Origin: Azospirillum sp. TSA2s
GTDB lineage: Bacteria; Pseudomonadota; Alphaproteobacteria; Azospirillales; Azospirillaceae
Assembly (NCBI RefSeq): GCF_004923315.1
Contig: NZ_CP039649.1
Location: 268,501-332,500, forward strand
Reading direction: 5' to 3'
Length of the DNA: 64,000 nucleotides
Shown here in pieces: positions 51,255-59,914 of this stretch. Every line of letters begins with the position of its first letter. The first letter of the stretch is position 1. Under the pieces are notes generated by a model that made no database searches, was not told the origin of the DNA, and was given only the letters and a program-made list of their open reading frames with translations. The translations under genes and the position numbers were made by a program.

Positions 51255-54200
51255 GTGTTGAACCTCCGCAGCCCCGCCGTCCCTCCTCCCGAGGGGTGCG
51301 CGGAGCCAACGACCGGAGCCTGCCCACCATGTACGCCCATCATGCTTGACGGTGTCCCCGTCGCCGATCCGTCGCCCGACACGCCGCCCCCGGTTCCGGC
51401 GTCGTCTCCCGCCACATTATCCGTGCAGAGCGAAGGCGAACTGGCCATTCGGCTGGCTGCGCTCGCCCGCCGGCCCGGCGGTGTCCTGCTGCTCGCCCGC
51501 AGCGACGCGCGCGCCACCCGGCTGGCGCGGTTGGTGGGTGACCTGTTCCCCGATCTCGACACCGTCCTGCTCCCGATCGACGAAACCGCCGCCGGTGACC
51601 GTGCCGCACCATCGCGGGCCGTGCTGGGCCGCCGTGCCGCCGGCCTGATGCGACTGGCGGAAGGGGAAGCCCCGGCGTCCGGGCGACTGGTGGTGGCTTC
51701 GGCCGATCTGGCACTGCAACGGTTGCCGCCGCCACAGGCTTGGGCGGGCGGACGCTTCCGCCTGACGCGGGGCATGGCCTATGACGAGACGGCGTGGCGC
51801 GGCTGGTTCGCCCGCACCGGCTATGTGCTGGACGACCGGGTGGATGAACCCGGCGAGGTGGCGATCCGCGGCGCGGTGGTGGAGGTCTTCCCCGGTGACT
51901 GCGACCGCCCGATCCGCTGCGACATCGCCGACGGCATCGTGCGCGACCTGCGCCTCTACGATCCGGTGTCCCAGCGGTCGACCGAAACCATCGACGGAAT
52001 CACATTGGGTCCGGTCACCGACCTGATCGTCGGGCCGGAGATGCTCGACCGGCTGGCCGCATGCCTTACCGGATTGGGGTCCGCCCTGCCGGACAATCTG
52101 CGGCGGCAGTTGGAGGAGGGCCGGCGACCCTACGGCTTCGACCTTCAGCTACCCAATGTCTTCGACGACTGTCCGCTGCTGCTGGACCTGCTGCCGGATG
52201 CGGTGGTCGTGATGGATGCCGGCGCGCGCGACCGCATCGAGGCGCGGGCCGACGATCTGGCAGAGGCCGGTCTGGACCGGCGCATCCGCCGCGATAATTC
52301 CTGCCTGCTGCCGGTCCCGGCACTGGAACGCCGGCTGATCGATGCCGATGCGCTGCAGAAGAAATTGGCCGCCCGCTCCGTGCTGCCGGTCGAGGTGAAG
52401 GCCGGTCCTCCCGTGGAGCCGGTGCGGACCGAGCGCACGCTGCTGCGGCGTGCTGCGGCCTTGGCCGGCGAGGGCAGGGCCGTGCTGCTCGCCGCCCGAT
52501 CCGGCACGGGGTCCGGCGAGGCCGACCGATTGGCGGAGCGCGCCTCTTCGGTGTTGGGGCGTCCGGTGCCGCGGCTGAACCGCTGGCCCGATCCGCCGCT
52601 GGCGGCGGGCGACTGTGCCGTGCTGCCGTTGCGGACGGCCGACGGTTTCGTCTGCGACGGCATGACGGTACTGGTGGCGCCACGCCACGGCGAGGATGGC
52701 GGTGGCGCGACGCCGACCCGGCCGCCGCTGGCCCCGTCGGAGCTGGCGACCGGCGACTTCGTCGTGCATCTCGACTATGGCATCGGCCGCCTGATCGGAC
52801 TGGAAACCATCGCCGCCGCCGATGGCGACGAGGAGGACTCGGCCGCCGATTTCCTGGTGTTGGACTATGCCCATGACGACCGGCTGCTGGTGCCGACCGC
52901 CGATTTCGACCGGCTGTGGCGCCATGGCTCGGCCGACACCGGGGCGAAACTCGACAGCCTCAAGAATGCCCATTGGCTGGAACGCCGCGCCGTGCTGGAG
53001 GCGGAGATCGCCGAGACAGCCAAGGGAATCCTGCGCGAGGCCCGCCGCCGCGCGCGCGAAATTGCGCCGGTCATCGACCCGCCGGCCGACCGCATGCGCC
53101 GTTTCGGCGCCCGCTTCGGCTTCGATCCCACCGAGGGGCAGCGGCGCGCCGTCCAAGCGGTGCTCGACGCCATGCGGCAGGGTCACCCGATGGACCATCT
53201 GGTCTGCGCCGATGTCGGGTACGGCAAGACCGAGGTGGCCTTGCGCGCGGCGGCGGCCGTCGCCTTTGCCGGCCATCAGGTGGCGGTGATGGCCCCGACC
53301 TCCGTCCTCGCCCGCCAGCATCTGGACGTGTTCCGCCGCCGCTTCGCCGGCTTCGGCGTGACGGTGGAGCCGCTGACCGGCGCCATGACCAAGGCCGAGG
53401 CCGACCGGGTGCGCGCCGGACTGGCCGACGGGTCGGTCGACATCGTCATCGGCACACATGCGCTGCTGTCCAAGGACGTCCGGTTCGACCGTCTCGGCCT
53501 GATGGTGGTGGATGAGGAACAGCGCTTCGGCGCCGCCCAGAAGCAGGCGCTGAAGCAGCGGACCAAGGGCGTCCACAGTCTGGCGCTCAGCGCCACGCCG
53601 ATCCCGCGCACCCTGCAGGGCGCCCTGGCCGGCCTGCGCGGGCTCAGCATCATCGACACCCCGCCGGCCCGCCGCCGGCCGGTGCGCACCGCCGTGACAC
53701 CGCGCGACCCGGCCACCGCCCGCGCCGCCCTGCTGCGCGAACTGGGGCGCGGCGGGCAGGCATTCTGCGTCGCTCCGCGCATCGCCGACCTCGGCGAGCT
53801 GGAGGCATGGATCCGCGAACTGGCGCCGTCGGCCCGCATCGCGGTCGCGCATGGCCGGCTGGGGGCGGCGGCGCTGGACGATGCGGTGATGGGCTTCGTC
53901 GACGGCGAGAGCGACATTCTGCTGGCGACGCCGATCATCGAATCCGGCATCGACATCCCGCGCGCCAACACGCTGCTGCTGTTCCGCCCCGACCTGTTCG
54001 GGCTGGGCCAGTTGCACCAGCTGCGCGGCCGGGTCGGGCGGGGTGCGGTGCAGGGCTATGCCTATCTGCTGACCGACCCGGCCCACCCGCTGGAGGAGCG
54101 GGCGGCCCGCCGGCTCGGCTCGCTGGAGGTGATCGAGAGCCTGGGCGGCGGCTTCGTGCTGAGCATGCTCGACCTCGACCAGCGTGGGGCGGGCGACCTG

Positions 54201-54767
54201 CTGGGCGAGGACCAGAGCGGCCATCTGCGCGCGGTGGGAACCGAACTCTACCAGCGCATCCTGGCCGACTCCCTGCGGACGTTGCGCCGCCAGCCCGATG
54301 ACCGCTGGGACCCGGAGGTGACGGTCGCGGTGCCGCATTGCATCCCGTCCGCCTACATCCCAGAGGAGGAGCTGCGCATCGGCCTGCACCGCCGCATCGC
54401 CCGCACCCGCGAGGCGGGCGAGTTGGACGCCCTGCGCGAGGAGATGGAGGACCGCTTCGGCCCGCTGCCGGACCCGGTGGAGCGGCTGCTGGCCATCGCC
54501 GACCTGCGCTGCCGTTGCCGGGCAATGGGCGTCGCGTCGCTTGGCTGCGGCCCGGCGGGCGTCGCCGTCACCCTGCGGGGCGACCGCGCCGCGGCCAAGG
54601 CGGCGACGCTGGCGAAACGCTCCAAGGGCTTCCTGCGCGCCCGGGACGATCGGCTGTCCGCTGCGCTGGAGGCGCCGGACGCCGACGGGCGTCTCACCAA
54701 CGCGGCCCGCGTGCTCGACTGCATCGAGGCGATCGTCCGCAAGGCGCAGCGGCGAAAGCGGGGATAA
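51255..54767 (+). CDS. Divergent Mfd-like transcription-repair coupling helicase
   Basis: The 1170-aa protein has Mfd architecture: a UvrB-like N-terminal part (GYVLDDRVDEPGEVAIRGAVVEVFPGDCDRP), an RNA-polymerase-interacting domain (GDFVVHLDYGIGRLIGLE) at about 495-570, and a RecG-like SF2 translocase with Walker A ADVGYGKTE, DEEQRFG, LSATPIPRT, LLATPIIESGIDIP, QLRGRVGRG. The C-terminal TRCF domain (YIPEEELRIGLHRRIA) is present. Compared with typical alphaproteobacterial Mfd, the linker after the RNA-polymerase domain is strongly changed (usual WQRxKxKxKxxI pattern absent), so I read it as a paralogue. GTG 51255 has GGGGGA 7 nt upstream; ATG 51342 gives 1141 aa. Confidence 0.85.
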   Translation: MLNLRSPAVPPPEGCAEPTTGACPPCTPIMLDGVPVADPSPDTPPPVPASSPATLSVQSEGELAIRLAALARRPGGVLLLARSDARATRLARLVGDLFPDLDTVLLPIDETAAGDRAAPSRAVLGRRAAGLMRLAEGEAPASGRLVVASADLALQRLPPPQAWAGGRFRLTRGMAYDETAWRGWFARTGYVLDDRVDEPGEVAIRGAVVEVFPGDCDRPIRCDIADGIVRDLRLYDPVSQRSTETIDGITLGPVTDLIVGPEMLDRLAACLTGLGSALPDNLRRQLEEGRRPYGFDLQLPNVFDDCPLLLDLLPDAVVVMDAGARDRIEARADDLAEAGLDRRIRRDNSCLLPVPALERRLIDADALQKKLAARSVLPVEVKAGPPVEPVRTERTLLRRAAALAGEGRAVLLAARSGTGSGEADRLAERASSVLGRPVPRLNRWPDPPLAAGDCAVLPLRTADGFVCDGMTVLVAPRHGEDGGGATPTRPPLAPSELATGDFVVHLDYGIGRLIGLETIAAADGDEEDSAADFLVLDYAHDDRLLVPTADFDRLWRHGSADTGAKLDSLKNAHWLERRAVLEAEIAETAKGILREARRRAREIAPVIDPPADRMRRFGARFGFDPTEGQRRAVQAVLDAMRQGHPMDHLVCADVGYGKTEVALRAAAAVAFAGHQVAVMAPTSVLARQHLDVFRRRFAGFGVTVEPLTGAMTKAEADRVRAGLADGSVDIVIGTHALLSKDVRFDRLGLMVVDEEQRFGAAQKQALKQRTKGVHSLALSATPIPRTLQGALAGLRGLSIIDTPPARRRPVRTAVTPRDPATARAALLRELGRGGQAFCVAPRIADLGELEAWIRELAPSARIAVAHGRLGAAALDDAVMGFVDGESDILLATPIIESGIDIPRANTLLLFRPDLFGLGQLHQLRGRVGRGAVQGYAYLLTDPAHPLEERAARRLGSLEVIESLGGGFVLSMLDLDQRGAGDLLGEDQSGHLRAVGTELYQRILADSLRTLRRQPDDRWDPEVTVAVPHCIPSAYIPEEELRIGLHRRIARTREAGELDALREEMEDRFGPLPDPVERLLAIADLRCRCRAMGVASLGCGPAGVAVTLRGDRAAAKAATLAKRSKGFLRARDDRLSAALEAPDADGRLTNAARVLDCIEAIVRKAQRRKRG

Positions 54768-54774
54768 GGCCCGG

Positions 54775-56016
54775 TCAGTTGCAGGCGCGCCCGATCACCC
54801 GCGGCAGGATGGCGGTCATTGCCAGGGCGTCGAAGCAATGCTCCAGATACGCCGACCGCAGCCTCGCGCGGCGGTCGGCGTCGCCCGTCAATGCGGAGAG
54901 GAGGCGCACGGCGTCGTCCTCGCCGGTGAAGGTCAGCTCATCTTCATATGGACCGAACAGCAGGGCGGTGTCGGCGTGGCGCCAGCTCACCAGCAGCCCG
55001 TTCCGTTTGACGATCTCCAGCGTCCTCGGGAAGATCGCCGTGTCGTAGGCGAGGCTGCCGAAATCCAGGCAGGCCGCCGCGGTGGGGTAGGCGTTGCGCG
55101 GCGCCGCCGACACCGGACCGGCTTCGAGGCCGAACCGCTCCCAACCATTGCCCCACAGCGAGAATCCCTCGCCGAAGCCACGGCGCAGGGCGCTGGCGAA
55201 GCGGCGCCGGTTCTCCACCGCGAAGGCGATGGTGAAGGCCCGGTTGAACTCCAGGGTCCAGGCTGGATCCGCCGCCCGGTCCGCCAGCCCGCAGCAATCC
55301 ATGGCCTGCAGCCGGTGCAGCATGGGCCGTTCCATCATCGCCGCGGCCACCGCCTCCGCATCGCGCCGGATCGCCGGGGAAACCGGGTCGCGTCCGGACT
55401 CCAGATGCTCCGGCCAACCCTGCCCCAGATAGAGGAAACGGTCGCGCACCGATGCTTCGGCATCGGCCCCGGCATCGGAGTGCCCCTTCATCGCGGCATA
55501 GGGGTGGCGCCGCAGCCCGGGCGTGTCCTGCGCCATCCAGCGCTTGTACAGGTCGACCGAGCCGTCCGCTGCCGGAGCAGTGCAGATCGAGCGATGAACC
55601 CCCAGCGGCTCGTGGAAGACCCGGCTCAGCCCCAGGCGGACGGCCTGCTCCGCCGACCCCTGGCACATGCACCACATGGAAACGTCGTTGTCGGCCATCC
55701 AGCGGTCGGCGTCGCGGATCTGCTCCGCCGTGCCGGCGCCGATCTCCTCCAGCGGGTGCTTCAGGCAGATGTGGACGATGGCCGGCCCCTTGCCCGGCTG
55801 GCCGCCGAACTGTGCGATGTAGGCGCGCAGCATCTCCACCGTCGGCCTCGGAATCTCGAACAGGTTCAGCACGAACAGGACGTCGATGCGGCGGTCGATC
55901 ACATCCTGCGAGATGTCGGGCAGCGCCAGCACGGACTCGTGCCCCAGATCGACCAGGGCGGCGTGGATCGACCACAGGATTTCCGATGTGCCCTGTCCGC
56001 AGAGCAGGAAGCGCAT
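54775..56016 (-). CDS. CgeB-like GT-B fold protein, unknown substrate
   Basis: The 413-aa protein has an N-terminal Rossmann-like start (MRFLLCGQGTSEILWSIHAALVDLGHESVLALPD) and a C-terminal part resembling GT-B spore-protein/CgeB-type glycosyltransferases (PRNAYPTAAACLDFGSLAYD, RTLEIVKRNGLLVSWRHADTALLF, a position where these enzymes bind the donor). A central region is rich in Cys/Met/Trp (MWCMCQGSAEQAV). GGAG 6 nt before the ATG supports the start. It lies 3 nt after the GT-B gene and ends a four-gene minus-strand operon. Glycosyltransferase activity is inference. Confidence 0.65.
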   Translation of the reverse strand: MRFLLCGQGTSEILWSIHAALVDLGHESVLALPDISQDVIDRRIDVLFVLNLFEIPRPTVEMLRAYIAQFGGQPGKGPAIVHICLKHPLEEIGAGTAEQIRDADRWMADNDVSMWCMCQGSAEQAVRLGLSRVFHEPLGVHRSICTAPAADGSVDLYKRWMAQDTPGLRRHPYAAMKGHSDAGADAEASVRDRFLYLGQGWPEHLESGRDPVSPAIRRDAEAVAAAMMERPMLHRLQAMDCCGLADRAADPAWTLEFNRAFTIAFAVENRRRFASALRRGFGEGFSLWGNGWERFGLEAGPVSAAPRNAYPTAAACLDFGSLAYDTAIFPRTLEIVKRNGLLVSWRHADTALLFGPYEDELTFTGEDDAVRLLSALTGDADRRARLRSAYLEHCFDALAMTAILPRVIGRACN

Positions 56017-56019
56017 GCG

Positions 56020-57675
56020 CTATCTCCGCGCCGCGAACAGGCCGGCCGCCTCGGCCATGTAGGCGGAGAGCTGTGCGTTGTCGGCGCCCTCCCGCTCCAC
56101 CGCGGCGATGCGGGCGCGGGCCTGTTGCCGCGCTTCGGCAAGCAGCGCCGGATCGCCGGCCAGGGCGGCGGCACGGGCGACGTAGGCCGCGTCGTCGGCG
56201 ACCAGGAAGGAGGGGCCGGCCACGCTGGCGACGTCTCCACCGTCGAAGGACAGCACCGGCACGCCGCCCGCCATCGCCTGCGCCGCCCCCGCTCCGCCGC
56301 CGGTGCGGCGCGGATTGACGAACAGATCGCAGACCGACATCAGCGCCTCCATCCGGTCGACATGGCCGAGGCTGCGCAGCTGCCCGGCATGCCCGTCCAG
56401 GGCCAGCCGTCCGGGCAAACTCTCCACCCCGCCGGCGAACAGCACCAGCGCCTGCGGCACGGCATCCAGAATCCGCCCCAGCAGCTCCAGGAACGCGCCG
56501 TCAGCCTCGGCATCCAGGCGGTTGCCGACCACGACGCAGACGAACGCGGAGTCCGGCAGAGAGAATTCGGGGCGCGTCGCGGTATCGCCGGTGCGGCGCA
56601 GCGACAGGCCGAAGCGCGACGGGCGCCAGGACCGGGCGAGCCGCCCATGGCCGGCCGGCGGCGCATGGCCGCCGAAATCAAGCACGATGTCGGCAAGCGA
56701 AACGATCCGCCCGCTGGTCGTCGGGATGCACATCAGCGGACGCGCGCATTCCAGCAGGTCGGCGACGATCACCGAGCCGCCGAAGGCGATCGCCAGATCG
56801 GGATCGAACGCCTCCACCGCCGACAGGAAACCGCCCAGCTTTTCCGCGGTGACACCGGGCGCGGTGGACGACAGCATGCGGATCCGTTCGCCGCCGCAGC
56901 GGATCGTCTGCTCCCCCGCCAGCCTCTCTTCCAGCGCGGCGGCGAAGGGCGGGATGAAGGGGCTGTAATAGCGGTCCGGCATCATGTTGGTGTTGAGCAC
57001 CAGAACCGTCCTGCCAAGGTCGCGCTGCAACCGCACCGCCAGCAGCAGCAGGTCGCGCGACGGCTGGTGTTCGGCTGACAGGAACTGGTTCGTCACGATG
57101 ACGACCCGTCCGGTCTCGGGCATCCCCGCCTGCCTTGCCGCCGGGCTCAGCCCCAGACGCAACGCGATCTGCCGCAGGAAGCGCTCGTAGAAGGCAAACA
57201 GGTGCTCCGTGACGAAATCGGGTACGGACGCCATGTCCATGCGCATCAGGAAAAGCTGGCGCTGCATGGACCAGTAGATCTGGTTGATCCCCTCCAGCGA
57301 CGCCAGATCCAGTACGGCGTCCAGCATGTCCAGAATGCGCAGGTATCGCCGCAGGTCGCCGGACACGGCAGCCAGGGCCGATTCCCGCAGGATCGGGTCC
57401 AGGTTGGCGGTCGCGGCATCCAGCGCCTCCATCGCCCCGGCATCGCCGCCCAGCCCTGTCGCCCTCGCGGCTTCGCAGCTTTCCGAAATCGCCTTCAAGG
57501 CCTCCCCGGTGCCGGCCGGACCGTGCAGCCGGGCGATCAGGTCGGTGAGCGTGGTGGCGTGGAGGTCGGAGGCATGCATCGTTCGAACGGTCCCGGTTGG
57601 CACGACGACAGCCGGCGGCGCCTCGACGGGCGGGACTCGGTCAGCATCCGTTTCCACCCATAGGAGTGACGCCAC
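56020..57675 (-). CDS. GT-B glycosyltransferase-like protein (paralogue of 27154-28761)
   Basis: The 551-aa protein aligns along nearly its whole length with the protein at 27154. The helical region shares ILRESALAAVSGDLRRYL and SMQRQLFLMRMDMAS. The GT-B part shares VVIVTNQFLSAEHQPSRDLL, FGGSVIVADLL, CIPTTSGRIVSLADIVLDFGG, VVVGNRLDAEADGAFLELL and NPRRTGGGAGAAQAMAGGVPVLSFDGGDVASVAGPSFLV. The ATG at 57675 overlaps the upstream gene by 35 nt; Met33 (57579, MHASDLHA) matches the start of the homologous region better. Operon partner of a phosphoribosyltransferase/kinase-like fusion. Confidence 0.8.
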   Translation of the reverse strand: MASLLWVETDADRVPPVEAPPAVVVPTGTVRTMHASDLHATTLTDLIARLHGPAGTGEALKAISESCEAARATGLGGDAGAMEALDAATANLDPILRESALAAVSGDLRRYLRILDMLDAVLDLASLEGINQIYWSMQRQLFLMRMDMASVPDFVTEHLFAFYERFLRQIALRLGLSPAARQAGMPETGRVVIVTNQFLSAEHQPSRDLLLLAVRLQRDLGRTVLVLNTNMMPDRYYSPFIPPFAAALEERLAGEQTIRCGGERIRMLSSTAPGVTAEKLGGFLSAVEAFDPDLAIAFGGSVIVADLLECARPLMCIPTTSGRIVSLADIVLDFGGHAPPAGHGRLARSWRPSRFGLSLRRTGDTATRPEFSLPDSAFVCVVVGNRLDAEADGAFLELLGRILDAVPQALVLFAGGVESLPGRLALDGHAGQLRSLGHVDRMEALMSVCDLFVNPRRTGGGAGAAQAMAGGVPVLSFDGGDVASVAGPSFLVADDAAYVARAAALAGDPALLAEARQQARARIAAVEREGADNAQLSAYMAEAAGLFAARR

Positions 57676-59446
57676 CGGGTGTCAACGTCATCATCCCCGC
57701 GTCTTCCAACGGCGAGCGGATTTGCAGCCACCGCTCCTCGTATCGGCGGCGTTCGTCTGCTGCGGAGGGATCGCTGCCGGTTGCGAAGGTCCAATAACCG
57801 ATCTGGAAGGCGATGTAGCAGGGAATGCAGAAGGCCAGCAGCCGGCGGTCGAGCGGCACGACCACTTCGACCATGCGACACAGGGCCTCGGCCTGCATGT
57901 CCGACAGGCCGAACTCCACGATGCCGCCGGCCACGTCCCAGGCGATGTCCTGGCAGCCGATCAGGTCATGGGCGGCGGCATGGTCCAGCGCATCGCTTTT
58001 CATCAGTCGTCCGTCGGGCAGCCGCAGCCATTCCCAACGGTGCAGGCGGTTGTCGGTGACGACCCGGCGCAGGCCCGCTTCCAATTCGGCCAGCCGGTCG
58101 GCCGTCCAGCATTCCAGCGCCTTGGTGGCGCCGTCGCCCAACGCTTCGCCGATGTTGGTGCGCGCCATCGTCAACAGTTCCGTCAGGGCGGCGCCCGACC
58201 CGGACGGAGCGGGGAAGCGTTGGGCGCGGAAGGCCAGATAGCCGGCGAGGCGCTCCACGGCATCCGGTGTCCCCTCCGTCAGCGGGCGTGCGTCCTTCAG
58301 CCAGCGTTCCGCAAGGAAGCCGTGGCGCAGCGCCAACGGCTCCGCGGTGAAGCCGGCGGCGTGAAGGGCGCGGGCGCGCTCCAGCGCCTGTTCCCCCGCA
58401 CTACCCAGCCCGGCGAATTTCAACAGCCATGATCCCGTGGCTGTGCGCAGCAGGAATTTGCGACGCTCCTGTTGCGGATTGGCCGGCAGTCCATTGCAAC
58501 GGCCGTACAGCCGCCGCCAACCGCCTCCCGATAGATCCTCCAACGGTGCGACGGGTGGGCCGAGACTGTCCACGAACCATCTCTCCAGCGGCGGGAGCGG
58601 CCTATCCATGGACCGGAACAGGTCGTCGAAGCCGACCACTGGCCGTACCGCCTCTGCCCATCGCTGCCGGTGGCGGTCGGAGGATTGCGGGCCAAGCTCG
58701 CCGCCATGGCCGGGCAGGAAGGCGATCCGGTCCGCCGCCACCCCCTGTGCCTCCAGCCAGTCGGCCGCGGCGCCGAAGGAACTGCCCGACAGCCCCGGTC
58801 CTTCGTCCACGATGACATAGGCGGCCTCGGGATCCGCCAGCAAGGCGGCGCGCACTCTCTCCGACAGCCGCAGTTCCCGCCGGAAGGGATGGCCGATCGG
58901 CCGCAGCGTCACCGGCGCCGCCGCCTTCAGCGCAACCGCCGCCATCGCCGCCAGCCCGGTGCCGATGCTGCGCAGTCCGATCACCACCGGCGATTCGGCA
59001 AAACGCGGCGGCAGACGCGCCGCCGCCTCCAGATAGGCTTCCGGGTAGAGGCTGTAGAAGGCATAGCCTTCGGCCCTGCGCATGCCGATCGTCTCGGGCA
59101 GCGGCAGGGCGGCCAGTCGGTCGAGCGCGTCGAGAGTATCGGCGGTATCCGGTGGGTCGGCCGCCCGCCCGCCTAACAGCCAGGATGCGGCGACGCCGGC
59201 GGCAAGCTCCATCACCGCCGCCATGGCCGCATCCTGCACGGGCGTGCGGTCATCCATGCCCGCTGCGTGGAATTCCCAATCGGCCAGCCCTTGCGCCAGT
59301 TCGGCCGCTTCGATGAACAGCGTCACCAGGGCGCCGTGCCGCTCCGGACCGGGGGCGGCCATGGCGCCGCCGGCAAGGCCGCACCGCAGCCTCGCGATCC
59401 GGCGGCGGGGGTCTTCGCAAACCTCCTGATCGCCATAGACCAGCAT
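57641..59446 (-). CDS. Phosphoribosyltransferase-like/APH-kinase-like fusion protein
   Basis: The 601-aa protein combines two folds. Residues 110-275 look like a type I phosphoribosyltransferase: VVIGLRSIGTGLAAMAAVAL and the PRPP-loop-like YVIVDEGPGLSGSSFGAAADW at 210-230. Residues 320-560 resemble an aminoglycoside-phosphotransferase-type kinase: N-lobe GSWLLKFAGLGSAGEQALERARALHAAGF, hinge-like FLAERWL, and a catalytic/metal segment MKSDALDHAAAHDLIGCQDIAWDVAGG. The usual HxDxxxxN loop is altered (LHRWEWL), so phosphotransfer is unproven. No exact family recognised. The gene lies between a 46-aa membrane peptide (15 nt upstream) and the GT-B gene (overlap). Functions named are by fold resemblance only. 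Confidence 0.6.
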   Translation of the reverse strand: MLVYGDQEVCEDPRRRIARLRCGLAGGAMAAPGPERHGALVTLFIEAAELAQGLADWEFHAAGMDDRTPVQDAAMAAVMELAAGVAASWLLGGRAADPPDTADTLDALDRLAALPLPETIGMRRAEGYAFYSLYPEAYLEAAARLPPRFAESPVVIGLRSIGTGLAAMAAVALKAAAPVTLRPIGHPFRRELRLSERVRAALLADPEAAYVIVDEGPGLSGSSFGAAADWLEAQGVAADRIAFLPGHGGELGPQSSDRHRQRWAEAVRPVVGFDDLFRSMDRPLPPLERWFVDSLGPPVAPLEDLSGGGWRRLYGRCNGLPANPQQERRKFLLRTATGSWLLKFAGLGSAGEQALERARALHAAGFTAEPLALRHGFLAERWLKDARPLTEGTPDAVERLAGYLAFRAQRFPAPSGSGAALTELLTMARTNIGEALGDGATKALECWTADRLAELEAGLRRVVTDNRLHRWEWLRLPDGRLMKSDALDHAAAHDLIGCQDIAWDVAGGIVEFGLSDMQAEALCRMVEVVVPLDRRLLAFCIPCYIAFQIGYWTFATGSDPSAADERRRYEERWLQIRSPLEDAGMMTLTPGGVTPMGGNGC

Positions 59447-59461
59447 CGCCGCCGGCCACCG

Positions 59462-59602
59462 TTACCAGGTCGGGAAGAACAGCAGCAGCAGGGCCAGAAC
59501 CGCAAGAATACCCAGAATGCTCCACATGGCGGGGCGCCCCATGCCCCGCGAGGTGCCGGCCTTCGGGAGTTCAGTGCCCACTTTCCGGAAAGGGCCAGCC
59601 AT
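59462..59602 (-). CDS. Small membrane protein (46 aa)
   Basis: The ATG at 59602 has a clear AGGAG site 8 nt upstream. The N-terminal half is basic and polar (MAGPFRKVGTELPKAGTSRG) and the C-terminal half is one hydrophobic helix (WSILGILAVLALLLLFF), so it is a tail-anchored inner-membrane peptide. It is the first gene of the minus-strand operon and lies 15 nt upstream of the phosphoribosyltransferase/kinase fusion. Family unknown. The ribosome site makes it more likely real than most frames this short. Confidence 0.6.
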   Translation of the reverse strand: MAGPFRKVGTELPKAGTSRGMGRPAMWSILGILAVLALLLLFFPTW

Positions 59603-59914
59603 CGTGTTTGCTCCTGACAATGTCGATCTGTCGGTACTCAACAGGGCAAGACCGGCAAAGTTGCCGGTTCCGATCATGATCCCCCGTCAGACACGGGAAT
59701 GGCCACGCCATGCCGAACGGAGTTCCCCCAGCCACTTTTCGCCGTAACGCCAACGGGTTGACGGCAGCGCGCGGTTTTCCCGCAGCCGGATGCAAAAAAC
59801 CGCTTCCCAAGCACGCCGTCCGCATGCAAACTCTACGAGAGAGATAGAAAAAGCGCCGGATATACCACGAAAGGATATCGTGGAAATCGGCAGCCACCGA
59901 AGGAGGTCACTGCC
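59603..59914. other. Divergent promoter region between the glycan-like operon and the sulfate transporter
   Basis: 312 nt with no supported coding frame. It holds the dyad at 59651-59668, an A/T-rich stretch around 59838-59862 and a CCACGA/TCGTGG hairpin (59867-59885) just upstream of the sbp ribosome site AGGAGG. Promoters for both directions are expected here; I found no confident -35/-10 pair. Confidence 0.45.
59651..59668. promoter_or_regulatory. Perfect dyad ACCGGCAA-AG-TTGCCGGT
   Basis: Two 8-nt inverted arms separated by 2 nt lie 49 nt upstream of the 46-aa peptide gene on the minus strand and within the 312-nt divergent gap shared with the sulfate transporter. Its compact symmetry suits a dimeric repressor operator. 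Confidence 0.4.

Noticed and set aside
59651..59668. Dyad as a Rho-independent terminator
   Set aside because: No T-run on either side and it lies upstream of both divergent operons, so an operator is more likely.
59758..59800. GGAAC-type EcfG promoter near the sulfate operon
   Set aside because: Several GGAAC or CGTT half-sites occur in 59603-59800 but none pair at 16-17 nt in the correct orientation.
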